This document shows positions 38,357 through 46,038 of a stretch of 64,000 nucleotides of DNA, piece by piece. The translations under genes and the position numbers were made by a program. The notes under the pieces are model-generated. The model saw nothing but the letters and a program-made list of their open reading frames with translations, had not been told where the DNA came from and made no database searches. How positions within the stretch are numbered: position 1 is the stretch's first letter; each line of letters opens with the position of its first letter. Source of the stretch: Labrys monachus (GTDB lineage Bacteria > Pseudomonadota > Alphaproteobacteria > Rhizobiales > Labraceae); NCBI RefSeq assembly GCF_030814655.1, contig NZ_JAUSVK010000001.1, forward strand, positions 6,145,001-6,209,000. Reading direction: 5' to 3'.

Positions 38357-39343
38357 ATGGCAGGGCGGCAACCGACGCAGCCGGCAGAGACGGACCGCCC
38401 CTTCGGGCCCGGCAGGCCGGGCGCCCCGTTTCCGCGCGACGTCGCGGCGCGGGCCGTCCGTCTCCTCCCTGTCCTCCTCATCCTCGCGCTGCCCGCGGCC
38501 GCGCCGGCGCAGACGGCCTCCCCGCCCCTGCCGCCGCCACGGCCCGAGACGTTCGGCCCGGCGGCGCCCCGGCCCGAACCCTTCGGGCCCGACCGGCCGC
38601 CCCACGCGATTCAGGGTCCGCCGATGCCGGCGCCGCCGGCGCCCGCCGCCGAGGGGCCGCCCGCGCCGCCGCCCCGGCCGGATGCCGCCCCCGCCGCGCC
38701 GGCGCCCGAGGCCAAGCCACCCGAATCAAAGCCACCCGAATCAAAGCCGGCCGAGGCGGCGCCGCAAGCGCCGGCCGCCCCGCCCGGCCCCGACTGCCTC
38801 ACCCGCCTGCGCGACCGCGGCCTCGCCGCCGAGACGGCCACCGTGCCGGCGGACCCGGACAACCCCGCCTGCACCATCGACACGCCGGTGACGCTCACCG
38901 CGATGTCGCTGCCGGGCGGGCGCGTCGAGCTGCCCGACCGGCCGACGATCGCCTGCACCACCGCCGAGACCTTCGCCGACTTCCTCTCCGGCTTCATGGC
39001 GCCGCTCGCCAAGGGCACCTATGGCGACACCATCGTCTCGGTCGGCACCGGGCCGGGCTTCGAATGCCGCCCGCGCGACGGCGTCAAGGGCGCCAAGCTC
39101 AGCGCCCACGGCCAGGGCCTCGCCATCGACGTCGCCCAGTTCCGCCTGTCGGGCGGACGCACCTACCATGTCGGCGACTTCGCGGACGAGCGCGACCGCG
39201 TGTTCGACCGCGCCTTCCGCGCCGGCGCCTGCGGCTATTTCCACACCGCCCTCGGCCCCGGCGCCGACGCCTCCCACGCCACCCACTGGCACATGGACCT
39301 CGAACCGCGCGGCACGAGCGGCACCTCGCGGTTCTGCCAATAG
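38357..39343 (+). CDS. Extensin family protein (extensin-like C-terminal domain)
   Basis: The product has 328 residues. A membrane/signal segment (LLPVLLILALPAAAPAQ) precedes a long Pro/Ala-rich linker to about residue 155. The extensin-like C domain follows with CLTRLRDRG, FECRPRDGVKGAKLSAHGQG, GLAIDVAQF and HATHWHMDLE. The His/Asp set resembles LAS-type peptidoglycan peptidases, so a periplasmic cell-wall role is likely. The start at 38357 is chosen because the signal follows at a normal distance. Confidence 0.85.
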   Translation: MAGRQPTQPAETDRPFGPGRPGAPFPRDVAARAVRLLPVLLILALPAAAPAQTASPPLPPPRPETFGPAAPRPEPFGPDRPPHAIQGPPMPAPPAPAAEGPPAPPPRPDAAPAAPAPEAKPPESKPPESKPAEAAPQAPAAPPGPDCLTRLRDRGLAAETATVPADPDNPACTIDTPVTLTAMSLPGGRVELPDRPTIACTTAETFADFLSGFMAPLAKGTYGDTIVSVGTGPGFECRPRDGVKGAKLSAHGQGLAIDVAQFRLSGGRTYHVGDFADERDRVFDRAFRAGACGYFHTALGPGADASHATHWHMDLEPRGTSGTSRFCQ

Positions 39344-39387
39344 GGCGCATGTGGCGGCTGTGCGGACGTCCCATCCATAGGCGTTGA

Positions 39388-39585
39388 CATGCGAGAACGG
39401 GCCACCTTCTCCCGAGTCGGGAGAAGGTCCCGGCAGGGGGATGAGGGTCTGGACTTCGACGCAGATAGCTCGATAGTCCCGCTTTAATTGTCGAGATTTA
39501 GACCCTCATCCGGCGCTGCGCGCCACCTTCTCCCGCATGGGAGAAGGAATTGCGCCGTTTCTTGCGAATTTTGCGTCTATGGGAG
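39388..39585. repeat. Dispersed intergenic inverted-repeat element, copy 4
   Basis: This copy reads CACCTTCTCCCGAGTCGGGA at its left end, GGGATGAGGGTCTGGAC inside, then GACCCTCATCCGGCGC and a right hairpin CTTCTCCCGCATGGGAGAAG. It lies between the extensin and alcohol dehydrogenase genes and accounts for most of that 327-bp spacer. Confidence 0.8.
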
Positions 39586-39670
39586 CCCCACAAAAACGCC
39601 GCGCCCCGCCTTGCGCCGCCGCCCGGCCCGCCCCACAGTGGCGCAAAACAAAGCGAGCGGGAGGGAAGCC

Positions 39671-40828
39671 ATGCAGCCGAACCGGGTGAAGGCCGCGGTG
39701 ATGACGGGGCCGGGCCGCATCGAGACGCAGCATTTCCCCTATCCCGATGCCGGCGAGGACGGCATGGTGATCAAGCTCGAGCTCTGCGGCCTGTGCGGCA
39801 CCGACAAGCACACCTACAGGGGTGAGACCACGCAATATGGCGGCACCCCGGCCGAGACCTCGACGCCCTTCCCGATCATCCCCGGCCACGAGATCGTCGG
39901 CACCGTCGCCGACATCGGCAAGCGCGCCCGCACCGGCCTCGAATATCACGGCCAGACCCTCGCCATCGGCGACCGGGTGGTGATGTGCCCGGATATCCTG
40001 TGCGGGCGCTGCTATTACTGCCGCAACTTCCACGGCTTTCCGCTGTGCGAGAACATCCGCGGCTACGGCAACCACTACACCTCCACCGAGGCGCCGCATC
40101 TGATGGGCGGCTGGGCCGAGCACATCTATGTCCGCCCCGACGCCTTCGTCTTCAAGGTGCCCGACAGCATCGACGCCGACATCGCCGTGATGACCGAGTT
40201 GATGGCCGTCACCTACAATCTCGACAAGGCCAAATCCTTCTATTCGATGGACGGCGAGGGCTTCGGCTCCGGCGCCTCGATCGCGGTGCAGGGCGTCGGG
40301 CCGATGGGCCTGCTCCACGTCTTCAAGGCGCGCATCATGGGCGCCGGCGACATCGTCGCGCTCGACCGCTCGGACTACCGCCTCGCCATGGCCCGGAAGT
40401 TCGGGGCCGACCATACCATCAACGTCACCGGCCTCGCCCCGGCCGAGGTGGTGGCCCGGGTGCGCGACCTCACCGAGGGCCGCGGCGCCGACCTCGTGCT
40501 CGAATGCACCGGCGTGTCGGAGGCCATCCCCCAGGGCATCGAGATGGGCCGGCGCGGCGGCATGTACATCGTCGCCGGCGTCTTCGCCGATGTCGGCACG
40601 GTGACGCTCAACCCCCACCACATCGCCGCCCGCCAGCTCCGCCTGATCGGCCTATGCAACCACCCGCCGACGGGCTATGTCAACAGCCTGAAACTGCTGG
40701 AGAAACACCAGCACGCCTTCCCGCTGCGGGACTTCGTGACCCACCGCTTTAGCGTGGGCGACGCGGATGCGGCAATGGCCCAGGCGATGAAGCTGGACGA
40801 GACGATGAAGGTGGTGATCACGCCGTAA
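39671..40828 (+). CDS. Zinc-dependent medium-chain alcohol/polyol dehydrogenase
   Basis: The product has 385 residues of the MDR superfamily. The catalytic zinc Cys is in LCGLCGTDKH and the GHE motif in IIPGHEIVGTV. The structural zinc lobe is CPDILCGRCYYCRNFHGFPLC. The Rossmann motif is AVQGVGPMGLL. The longer-than-usual first domain (TTQYGGTPAETSTPF) resembles threonine/sorbitol dehydrogenase-like members. The substrate is unknown. GAGGGAAGCC lies just before the ATG. It ends about 100 bp from CRISPR array 1. Confidence 0.92.
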   Translation: MQPNRVKAAVMTGPGRIETQHFPYPDAGEDGMVIKLELCGLCGTDKHTYRGETTQYGGTPAETSTPFPIIPGHEIVGTVADIGKRARTGLEYHGQTLAIGDRVVMCPDILCGRCYYCRNFHGFPLCENIRGYGNHYTSTEAPHLMGGWAEHIYVRPDAFVFKVPDSIDADIAVMTELMAVTYNLDKAKSFYSMDGEGFGSGASIAVQGVGPMGLLHVFKARIMGAGDIVALDRSDYRLAMARKFGADHTINVTGLAPAEVVARVRDLTEGRGADLVLECTGVSEAIPQGIEMGRRGGMYIVAGVFADVGTVTLNPHHIAARQLRLIGLCNHPPTGYVNSLKLLEKHQHAFPLRDFVTHRFSVGDADAAMAQAMKLDETMKVVITP

Positions 40829-40867
40829 GGGGGAGAGGAAATGCGCAAGCCGCCCTCGACGTCTCGT

Positions 40868-41236
40868 TCACCTGGTCCACGTTCTCGTGCGGGGGCGACC
40901 ATGACCGGTCCGGCCAGCGCCAGGCCGCCATCGGCGTTTCGACCCTCGCCCCGTGAAGGAGGCGACGAAATGCTGGCCGTGATGGACGACGAGCACGGCT
41001 CGTTTCGATCCACGCCCCCGTGAAGGAGGCGACTGCGTGAAGATCGCCCAGTCGCGTTGCGTAAACGCCTTGTTTCGATCCACGCCCCCGTGAAGGAGGC
41101 GACCCGAGGCGATCGTCGGCGTCGGCCTTGGCGGAGTAGTTTCGATCCACGCCCCCGTGAAGGAGGCGACAGGGGCAGGCGATTGGCCCGACGACGGCGC
41201 AGGCGTTTCGATCCACGCCCCCGTGAAGGAGGCGAC
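40868..41236 (-). CRISPR. CRISPR array 1 (type I-C), 5 repeats plus one decayed
   Basis: Intact 32-bp repeats lie at 41002-41033, 41072-41103, 41139-41170 and 41205-41236. A 31-bp copy with a deleted C and substitutions lies at 40936-40966, and a heavily decayed copy ends at 40899, one 36-nt spacer further left. Spacers are 34-38 nt. In crRNA orientation (minus strand) the repeat starts GTCGCCTCC and ends GTGGATCGAAAC, a type I-C repeat. Decay at the left marks the trailer end, so transcription and the leader come from the right, next to the cas2 remnant. Confidence 0.97.
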
Positions 41237-41429
41237 CGCCTTGTGCTAATGCATTATGCAGCCGCTGAAAATGGCGCAGCACGCGCGAACTTGGCGCGCG
41301 TGAGCATCGCCGTGAAGCGGATCCTGCCATATGTTGAGGAATTCTTCCGCGATTTCAAGGGTCTAGGACCCGCGCGAACCTGCCGGCGAAAACTGGCACG
41401 CTTCAGGTTCGCACAGGCGGATTCCTGCC
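41237..41429 (-). promoter_or_regulatory. Leader of CRISPR array 1
   Basis: The interval between the first repeat of array 1 and the cas2 remnant is where a type I-C leader belongs. Its repeat-proximal bases CGCCTTGTGCTAATGCATTA resemble those next to array 2 once the IS630 insertion there is removed (CGCATTGTGCTA then GCGCATATGC). That shared block supports a true leader. Confidence 0.65.
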
Positions 41430-41618
41430 TCAGACGATCAGCGGGCCGCCGAGATCGGCCGCCGGCTTTGCACCGACATGCTCGACCCGCCTTTGCCAGT
41501 TCGCGCCGAGATAATAGTAACGCAGACTGTCGTGTTCCGGCTTGATCAAGCCTTCGAGCTTCGCCTTGAGTTTGGTCCATTGCGCCGGATCGACCTCGAT
41601 CTCGAAAACCGAACCCGC
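41430..41618 (-). pseudogene. cas2: Truncated cas2, C-terminal part only
   Basis: The minus strand encodes [20 protein letters not shown], then [39 protein letters not shown] and a stop. This is the conserved C-terminal two thirds of type I-C Cas2. The N-terminal beta strand with the catalytic Asp (LVTYDV region) is missing; an in-frame TGA lies at 41622-41624. Upstream, where the rest of cas2, cas1 and cas4 should be, there is only about 165 bp with a palindromic repeat before cas7. The gene cannot make a working Cas2. Confidence 0.88.
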
Positions 41619-41641
41619 TGTTCAGTTGAAGCGGAGCGCGC

Positions 41642-41746
41642 GTCATTCCGGCTGGAGCGGAGCGCAAGGCCGGAACCCATAACCGCAGCCCTGGCAGAAC
41701 AGCGGTTATGGGTTCCGGGCTCGCCCTTCGGGCGCCCCGGAATGAC
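41642..41746. repeat. Palindromic element at the cas deletion junction
   Basis: GTCATTCCGG and CCGGAATGAC form perfect 10-bp ends. A nested repeat GGAACCCATAACCGC / GCGGTTATGGGTTCC lies inside. It is related to the element at 30806-30894. It sits exactly between the cas2 remnant and cas7, where cas4 and cas1 are missing, so it may have taken part in the deletion. Confidence 0.8.
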
Positions 41747-41786
41747 GATGCGGGCAACTCTAAAGCCGCCACCCCTCCCCCGGGTC

Positions 41787-42740
41787 TCAGAGCACCTCGA
41801 TCACCTCGACGCTCTCCGGCACGGCGCCGCGGTCGACCGCGACGTCATAATCCTCGAAGCGCCGCGCCGGCGGCAGATTGTCGAGCCGCCTGTCGAGGGG
41901 GTCGTAGAGGTCCCCCTCCATCGCGCGGCGCACCTTCACCGTGGAGAACAGGGCCTGCGCCGGCGCGTTGCCCAGCGCCGAATCGTGCTTGAAGGCGACG
42001 ATGCGCCGCGCCGACATCTCGCCGCGCGCGGCCGAATGATCGTGTTCGAACATCGCCTTCAGCGCTTCGAAGAGATGATCGAGGTCGGCCTGGCCGAAAC
42101 CCGTCCGCTCCGCCAGCTTGGCGCTGACGAAGATATGGGCGCGGTAGAGGCCGTAGGGCACGATGTGCTTGCGGCCCATGGTGCGGTTCTCGGTCCGCCC
42201 GTCGGTGTCGCCCACCTTGTCGCGATCGGCCTTCTCCTTCTCGTTGGTGGCCGCCATGCGGGTGATGGAGATCTCCAGCGGCATGATCGGCTCGACGGAG
42301 GTGGCGAAGGCGACCTGCACCGGGCCGCGGACCTGCCCGGCATTGATGCCGGTGCTCATCACCGCGCCGAAGGTCCGCACGTCGAAGAAATTGTCGCACA
42401 TGAACCTGGTCAGCGCCCGGGCTTCCGCCTCGCCTTGCGGGTTGAGCGATTTGTCCTTCGCGACCTTCTCCGTATCGCCGCGGATGGCCTTGTAGGCCTC
42501 GCGATGCCTGTCGTTGAGGATGGCGCCTTCCTGCACATAGATGCGGTAGCCGGGCTGGTCGCCCCTGGCGAGTTCGGTGTAGTTGCGGATCTTGCGCTTC
42601 AGGGAAACGTCGCTGACCAGGCCGTGATTGGTTTCCGGGTCGAGACGCGGCATGTTGCCGGCGTCCGGATCGCCGTTCGGATTGCCGTTGGTGACGTCGA
42701 AGAGGAAGACGATGTCGTAACGATGGGCGAGCGCGGTCAT
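41787..42740 (-). CDS. cas7c: Cas7c (Csd2), type I-C Cascade backbone
   Basis: The product has 317 residues. The N-terminus RYDIVFLFDVTNGNPNGDPD is diagnostic of Csd2, and GAVMSTGINAGQVRGPVQV follows the family. Several copies bind along the crRNA spacer to form the backbone of the surveillance complex. It overlaps cas8c by four bases (ATGA). Length and motifs are intact. Normally cas4, cas1 and cas2 follow; here only a cas2 fragment does. Confidence 0.97.
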   Translation of the reverse strand: MTALAHRYDIVFLFDVTNGNPNGDPDAGNMPRLDPETNHGLVSDVSLKRKIRNYTELARGDQPGYRIYVQEGAILNDRHREAYKAIRGDTEKVAKDKSLNPQGEAEARALTRFMCDNFFDVRTFGAVMSTGINAGQVRGPVQVAFATSVEPIMPLEISITRMAATNEKEKADRDKVGDTDGRTENRTMGRKHIVPYGLYRAHIFVSAKLAERTGFGQADLDHLFEALKAMFEHDHSAARGEMSARRIVAFKHDSALGNAPAQALFSTVKVRRAMEGDLYDPLDRRLDNLPPARRFEDYDVAVDRGAVPESVEVIEVL

Positions 42741-43144
42741 GCCTGCGGTTCCTCGGATTTTTCCGCCTTGCGGAAGAAGTCGTTGCGCTGGTGGTAGTAG
42801 CCGAGGGCGAAGAGCCCCTGCTGCTCGTCCGGCAGATGCGCCGGGAAGGGATCGCTGCCCGGCGTCATCAGGTCCATGAGAGCGCCGAGCTGCTTCTCGA
42901 AATTGACCTGGCGGCCCTTGTTCTGCTTGCCGATCTTGGAAAGGTGATTGGCCGAGCCGGAATCGAGCAGGTGGAAGACCCGGCGCGGCTGGGCGGAAGC
43001 CGCGCCGTAGAACTTGTCCTTGATCGTGGCGTTGACGCCGGTGCCGAGGGCCGCCGCCTGAATGTGTTCATAGAGGGCGAACAGCCGGCCGAGCAGATAG
43101 CCCGGCTGCGTGTTCGCGAGGTCGAGGGCCACGGGAACCTCCAT
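42737..43144 (-). other. Possible internal cas11c reading frame within cas8c
   Basis: The in-frame ATG at 43144 (MEVPVALDLANTQPG) would give a 135-residue helical C-terminal product, about the size of Cas11c in other type I-C systems. No clear ribosome site precedes it, and another in-frame ATG lies 26 codons upstream (43222). The existence of Cas11c is family knowledge; this exact start is a guess. Confidence 0.3.
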
Positions 43145-44488
43145 TTTCTTGTTTCGGATCAGGATGGATTTGAGGATGGCGACGCGCAGCGCATTGACGT
43201 CGTGGTCGGCGCGCAGCCGCATCAGCAGGGTGGAGAGGAGCGTCAGCGGATAGGGCGTTCCCGTCAGGATGGCGCGCATCCATTCGCCGGCCAGATTGGG
43301 CTGGATATTGTCGCTCTTGTGCTGGGGAGCCGTCTCGATCAGCATGCGCCACATCGAGGGCGTCTCGTCCTTGGGCGGCGGCTCGATACGCATCCGCTCC
43401 ATGTGGCGGAGATAGCGCTCGGCGATCACGCCGAACTCGTCCTCCAGATAGAAGCGCACCGAGAGCCGTGCTGCGTTGGGCGCGAGGCCGAGCACGAAGA
43501 AGCGCACATTCTCCGGCAGGTCCGGGCGAAAATCCTCGACCGGCCGGCCGGCGCGCAGCTTGGCGAGGAGCGCCTCGATCCGCTTTTCGCCGATCCTCTC
43601 GGTCCCCTTCTCATCACCGGTGAAGAAGCCGAACAGGGCCTCCGCCTCGGCCGCCGCCGTCTCGGCGGCCTCGGCCCAGAACACCGTCGAGGCATCGCCG
43701 ATCTGGATACGGTGACCGCTGTCCCGCAGGAGGAAGCGGTTGAGCGCCGAGGTATAGGCGAAGGCCGCGGCTTCCGATAGAGGCGCGTTGTCGCCCTGTT
43801 TATGGCCATAGGAGGAGAAAGCATCGAGATTGAAGGAAACGATCGAGGCACCCGCGGATTGGGCGCCCCACACGCCTTTGATCGCCGGGTGCAGCCGTGC
43901 CACGGGTCCTCGCTCGCCGGTGACGAGGCACACAGCTTGGTTTTTCTCGCCGGCGGCGGCGATACGGGTCCACAGATCGCGGGCGGCCGGGCGGCTGTGA
44001 ATATAGACACCATCCAGGCGTTGGCTCTCCAGCGCGAAGACGACGTTCTGGTCCTTCATCTCCTCGGGCCATCCGAGTTCGGCGAACCGCTCCGGCGACC
44101 ACGCTTCGAGAAAGCACAGGAGCGCCCGCAGGCCCTCGTCGTCGGAACCGGCGAGCCATTCCCGGTGATAGGCGACGAAAGCCGAGTGTTCGAGCACCGT
44201 GCGCTTGCCCTCGCCGGCGGTGACGCCGAGGACATAGGCCGTCTTGTCCCAGAGGAAGCAGGGCGCGATGCCCGACGCGCGCTTCGGCGGCTGTGGCACT
44301 GCCAATGCCCGAGCGATGCGCTTGCGGCCTTCCCCCCGCCGGAGGTCCGTGGGGATCCCCACGACGCTGCCGTCGAGGTTGAGAGAAATCACGAAGCCGA
44401 TCTTTTCTGGACTGTAGCCATAGGCCGGCACCTCGCCGCGGGCGGCCATGCGGTCATAGGCGCGGACCAGGGAAGCGAGCGCGCTCAT
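42737..44488 (-). CDS. cas8c: Cas8c (Csd1), type I-C Cascade large subunit
   Basis: The product has 583 residues, normal for Cas8c. It opens MSALASLVRAYDRMAARGEV and has the Csd1 patterns SPEKIGFVISLNLDGSVVGI and PCFLWDKTAYVLGV. It reads the PAM (TTC in type I-C) and helps open the DNA. In studied type I-C systems the small subunit Cas11c is made by internal initiation inside this gene; see the separate entry. It overlaps cas5c and cas7c by four bases each. Confidence 0.96.
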   Translation of the reverse strand: MSALASLVRAYDRMAARGEVPAYGYSPEKIGFVISLNLDGSVVGIPTDLRRGEGRKRIARALAVPQPPKRASGIAPCFLWDKTAYVLGVTAGEGKRTVLEHSAFVAYHREWLAGSDDEGLRALLCFLEAWSPERFAELGWPEEMKDQNVVFALESQRLDGVYIHSRPAARDLWTRIAAAGEKNQAVCLVTGERGPVARLHPAIKGVWGAQSAGASIVSFNLDAFSSYGHKQGDNAPLSEAAAFAYTSALNRFLLRDSGHRIQIGDASTVFWAEAAETAAAEAEALFGFFTGDEKGTERIGEKRIEALLAKLRAGRPVEDFRPDLPENVRFFVLGLAPNAARLSVRFYLEDEFGVIAERYLRHMERMRIEPPPKDETPSMWRMLIETAPQHKSDNIQPNLAGEWMRAILTGTPYPLTLLSTLLMRLRADHDVNALRVAILKSILIRNKKMEVPVALDLANTQPGYLLGRLFALYEHIQAAALGTGVNATIKDKFYGAASAQPRRVFHLLDSGSANHLSKIGKQNKGRQVNFEKQLGALMDLMTPGSDPFPAHLPDEQQGLFALGYYHQRNDFFRKAEKSEEPQA

Positions 44489-45150
44489 CGCCGGATCTCC
44501 TTCGAGCCCGGAGGCGGCACACGCAGCACGCCCTTGTCCAATTGGGCACGGAAGAAGAGCGAGGACCGGTCGCCCGCATGGTCGATGTCGTAGAGCATGA
44601 AACCGAGGTCGCGGCTCTCGTCGATCGCCGGAGGCGACAGCGCCCCCGGCTCGATCAGTTCGAAATGGGCCGGAAATTCACGCGTGCCGAGACAGGGCTG
44701 GTGGAAGCACTGCCCTTTGCGGGCGCGGCGGTTGAAGGTGTCGAGATGCTTGGCCGCATTGTCGTCCGGCCCGGCCTTCGGCGTCATCTCGAAACGCGCC
44801 GCGATCACATAGGCGACATCCGACAGGACGCTGGACGCGCGCTGCTGGCGGTTGTCCTCGACGACGAGCATGAGATCGCCGATCTCGCCCGTCCGCATCG
44901 CCGTGCCGACGGCCCGGGCCGGCATCTTCGCCCCGACCTCGTTGCGCCGGATCGACTGGAAGCGGATCGGCTTGAGGACATGGATCTCCTCGACGATCCA
45001 CCGGATCGCCGGCTTCCAGTGGATGGCTTCGAGGATGCCTCGTGCCGCGGAAGGTGTCATCACGTCATAGGAGACGCGTTCGACCTTCATCTCCGGGCGC
45101 ACGAAGAGCCCCCACCTCCCGGAAACGAAGAGACGCACACCGTAAGACAT
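44485..45150 (-). CDS. cas5c: Cas5c (Cas5d), type I-C pre-crRNA processing nuclease
   Basis: The product has 221 residues. The RAMP fold begins VRLFVSGRWGLFVRPEMK, then YDVMTPSAARGILEAIHWKP, the signature of Cas5d. In type I-C it replaces Cas6: it cuts each repeat at the base of its stem and stays on the crRNA 5' handle (11 nt in characterised members). It is the first gene of cas5-cas8-cas7. In the usual order cas3 lies just upstream; here about 1.4 kb with a solitary repeat and a toxin-antitoxin pair intervenes. Confidence 0.96.
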   Translation of the reverse strand: MSYGVRLFVSGRWGLFVRPEMKVERVSYDVMTPSAARGILEAIHWKPAIRWIVEEIHVLKPIRFQSIRRNEVGAKMPARAVGTAMRTGEIGDLMLVVEDNRQQRASSVLSDVAYVIAARFEMTPKAGPDDNAAKHLDTFNRRARKGQCFHQPCLGTREFPAHFELIEPGALSPPAIDESRDLGFMLYDIDHAGDRSSLFFRAQLDKGVLRVPPPGSKEIRR

Positions 45151-45245
45151 GGGTACAACCCCCCTCTTTCTTGTTAAGACTTTTCATAGAGAGCACGTCA
45201 GATCGCGGTATCAGGAACAATTAAATCTAAAAATATAATATATAT

Positions 45246-45255
45246 TTCAATAATT
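45246..45255 (+). promoter_or_regulatory. Candidate target of the crRNA-like guide in the cas5c promoter region
   Basis: TTC followed by AATAATT on the plus strand equals a type I-C PAM plus the first seven bases of the spacer-like sequence behind the solitary repeat. It lies 96-105 bp before cas5c, beside -10-like sequence. The match stops at position 8. The same seven bases also form an inverted repeat with the guide region itself, so an RNA stem is an alternative reading. Confidence 0.4.
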
Positions 45256-45269
45256 TCGTTCTGGTCGCG

Positions 45270-45337
45270 CAATTTCAAGCTTTTCACATGAAAATTTCAA
45301 TTATTATTTCGATCCACATCTTCGATCGGAAGATGAC
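45270..45337 (-). ncRNA. Candidate crRNA-like RNA: solitary diverged type I-C repeat plus spacer-like sequence
   Basis: A single 32-bp repeat-like sequence lies at 45306-45337. On the minus strand it is GT, a perfect 7-bp stem CATCTTC / GAAGATG around a 5-nt loop, then TGGATCGAAAT. The array repeats are GT, CGCCTCC / GGGGGCG around a 5-nt loop, then TGGATCGAAAC. Position, stem length, loop length and 10 of 11 handle bases are kept while the stem bases changed in pairs. That is what selection for Cas5c processing would leave. The next 35 nt (45305-45270) start AATAATTGAAATTTTC and would be the guide. Such single guides in cas loci are known as CreA (toxin repression) or CreR (cas autorepression). 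Confidence 0.65.
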
Positions 45338-45789
45338 TTGTGCAAAATTTCGTCTTTATAATTAAAAAATTAGGCTAAAAATATACCATAATCAGCGCCA
45401 TGTCACCCAAATTCTTATTTACCGTCACGATGAGAAAATTGAATTGACATTTCTTATCATAAGAACAATTTTATTTTTGACAAATTCCAACATCGACCGC
45501 TCATTATCGAATCCAATTTCAATCTATACGACGGTCTATTTATAAATGTAGACGCAGAGACCAGAATTGAGGAATCAACCAGCCCTACCTCAATACAAAA
45601 CTTCTTATTTTCCGCTTATCGAGTCAAGAAAATTTTGCCTTGTAAATAAAGCTTTCAGTGAAATCTTCATTTATTGAACTTGCGCCATGGAAAGCGACGA
45701 CCCAACCCGCCGACAGGAAGAAATTCATGGACTATTTGCCGACCGTGCGATCAATGCTTAACATGTCGTCAACGACCGCTGGAGGCCGC

Positions 45790-46038
45790 ATGGCGAGTGT
45801 GACGATCCGGAATATCGATGATCGCCTGAAGAAGCGTCTCCGGGTGCGGGCCGCCTCCCATGGTCGCTCGATGGAGGACGAAGCCCGCGATATCCTGCGC
45901 GTCGCCCTGTCGACCGAAGCGCCGCCCGCCCGCAACCTTGCCGAAGCGATTCGCGCACGCGTGGCCTCCTTCGGAGGGGTGGTCCTGGACATTCCCCCGC
46001 GCGAGCCGATCCGTGAACCGGTCGATTTCGACCGATGA
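45790..46038 (+). CDS. FitA/VapB-type antitoxin (ribbon-helix-helix)
   Basis: The product has 82 residues. MASVTIRNIDDRLKKRLRVR followed by AASHGRSMEDEARDILRVAL is the FitA-like ribbon-helix-helix DNA-binding domain. The C-terminal tail (IPPREPIREPVDF) would block the toxin active site. GGAGG stands four bases before the ATG; an in-frame ATG at 45727 would add 21 residues. It overlaps the toxin gene by four bases. The protein should bind its own promoter; location within the cas locus is unusual. Confidence 0.9.
   Translation: MASVTIRNIDDRLKKRLRVRAASHGRSMEDEARDILRVALSTEAPPARNLAEAIRARVASFGGVVLDIPPREPIREPVDFDR

Larger units (their letters stand above)
45151..45789. other. AT-rich interval between cas5c and the toxin-antitoxin genes
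   Basis: This stretch is strikingly AT-rich against the GC-rich genome. It holds the solitary repeat (45306-45337), its candidate promoter (TATATT at 45380-45385 and GTGACA at 45401-45406 on the minus strand), -10-like boxes before cas5c (for example TATATT at 45232-45237), a plus-strand TTGACA at 45444-45449 and the palindrome TTCTTATCATAAGAA at 45451-45465. It also has short frames: 22 codons on the minus strand at 45425-45493 (starts MLEFVKNK) and 15 codons on the plus strand at 45400-45447. Whether either is translated is unknown. Confidence 0.7.

Noticed and set aside
41254-41772. A 172-codon minus-strand frame covering the cas2 remnant
   Set aside because: It reads cas2 in the wrong frame and crosses the palindromic element. 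The conserved Cas2 residues lie in a different frame, so it is not a gene.
45246-45275. A possible second degenerate repeat after the solitary one (minus strand GCGCGACCAGAACGAAAT)
   Set aside because: Only the last few bases resemble the handle and no stem forms, so I treat the guide as having one repeat only.
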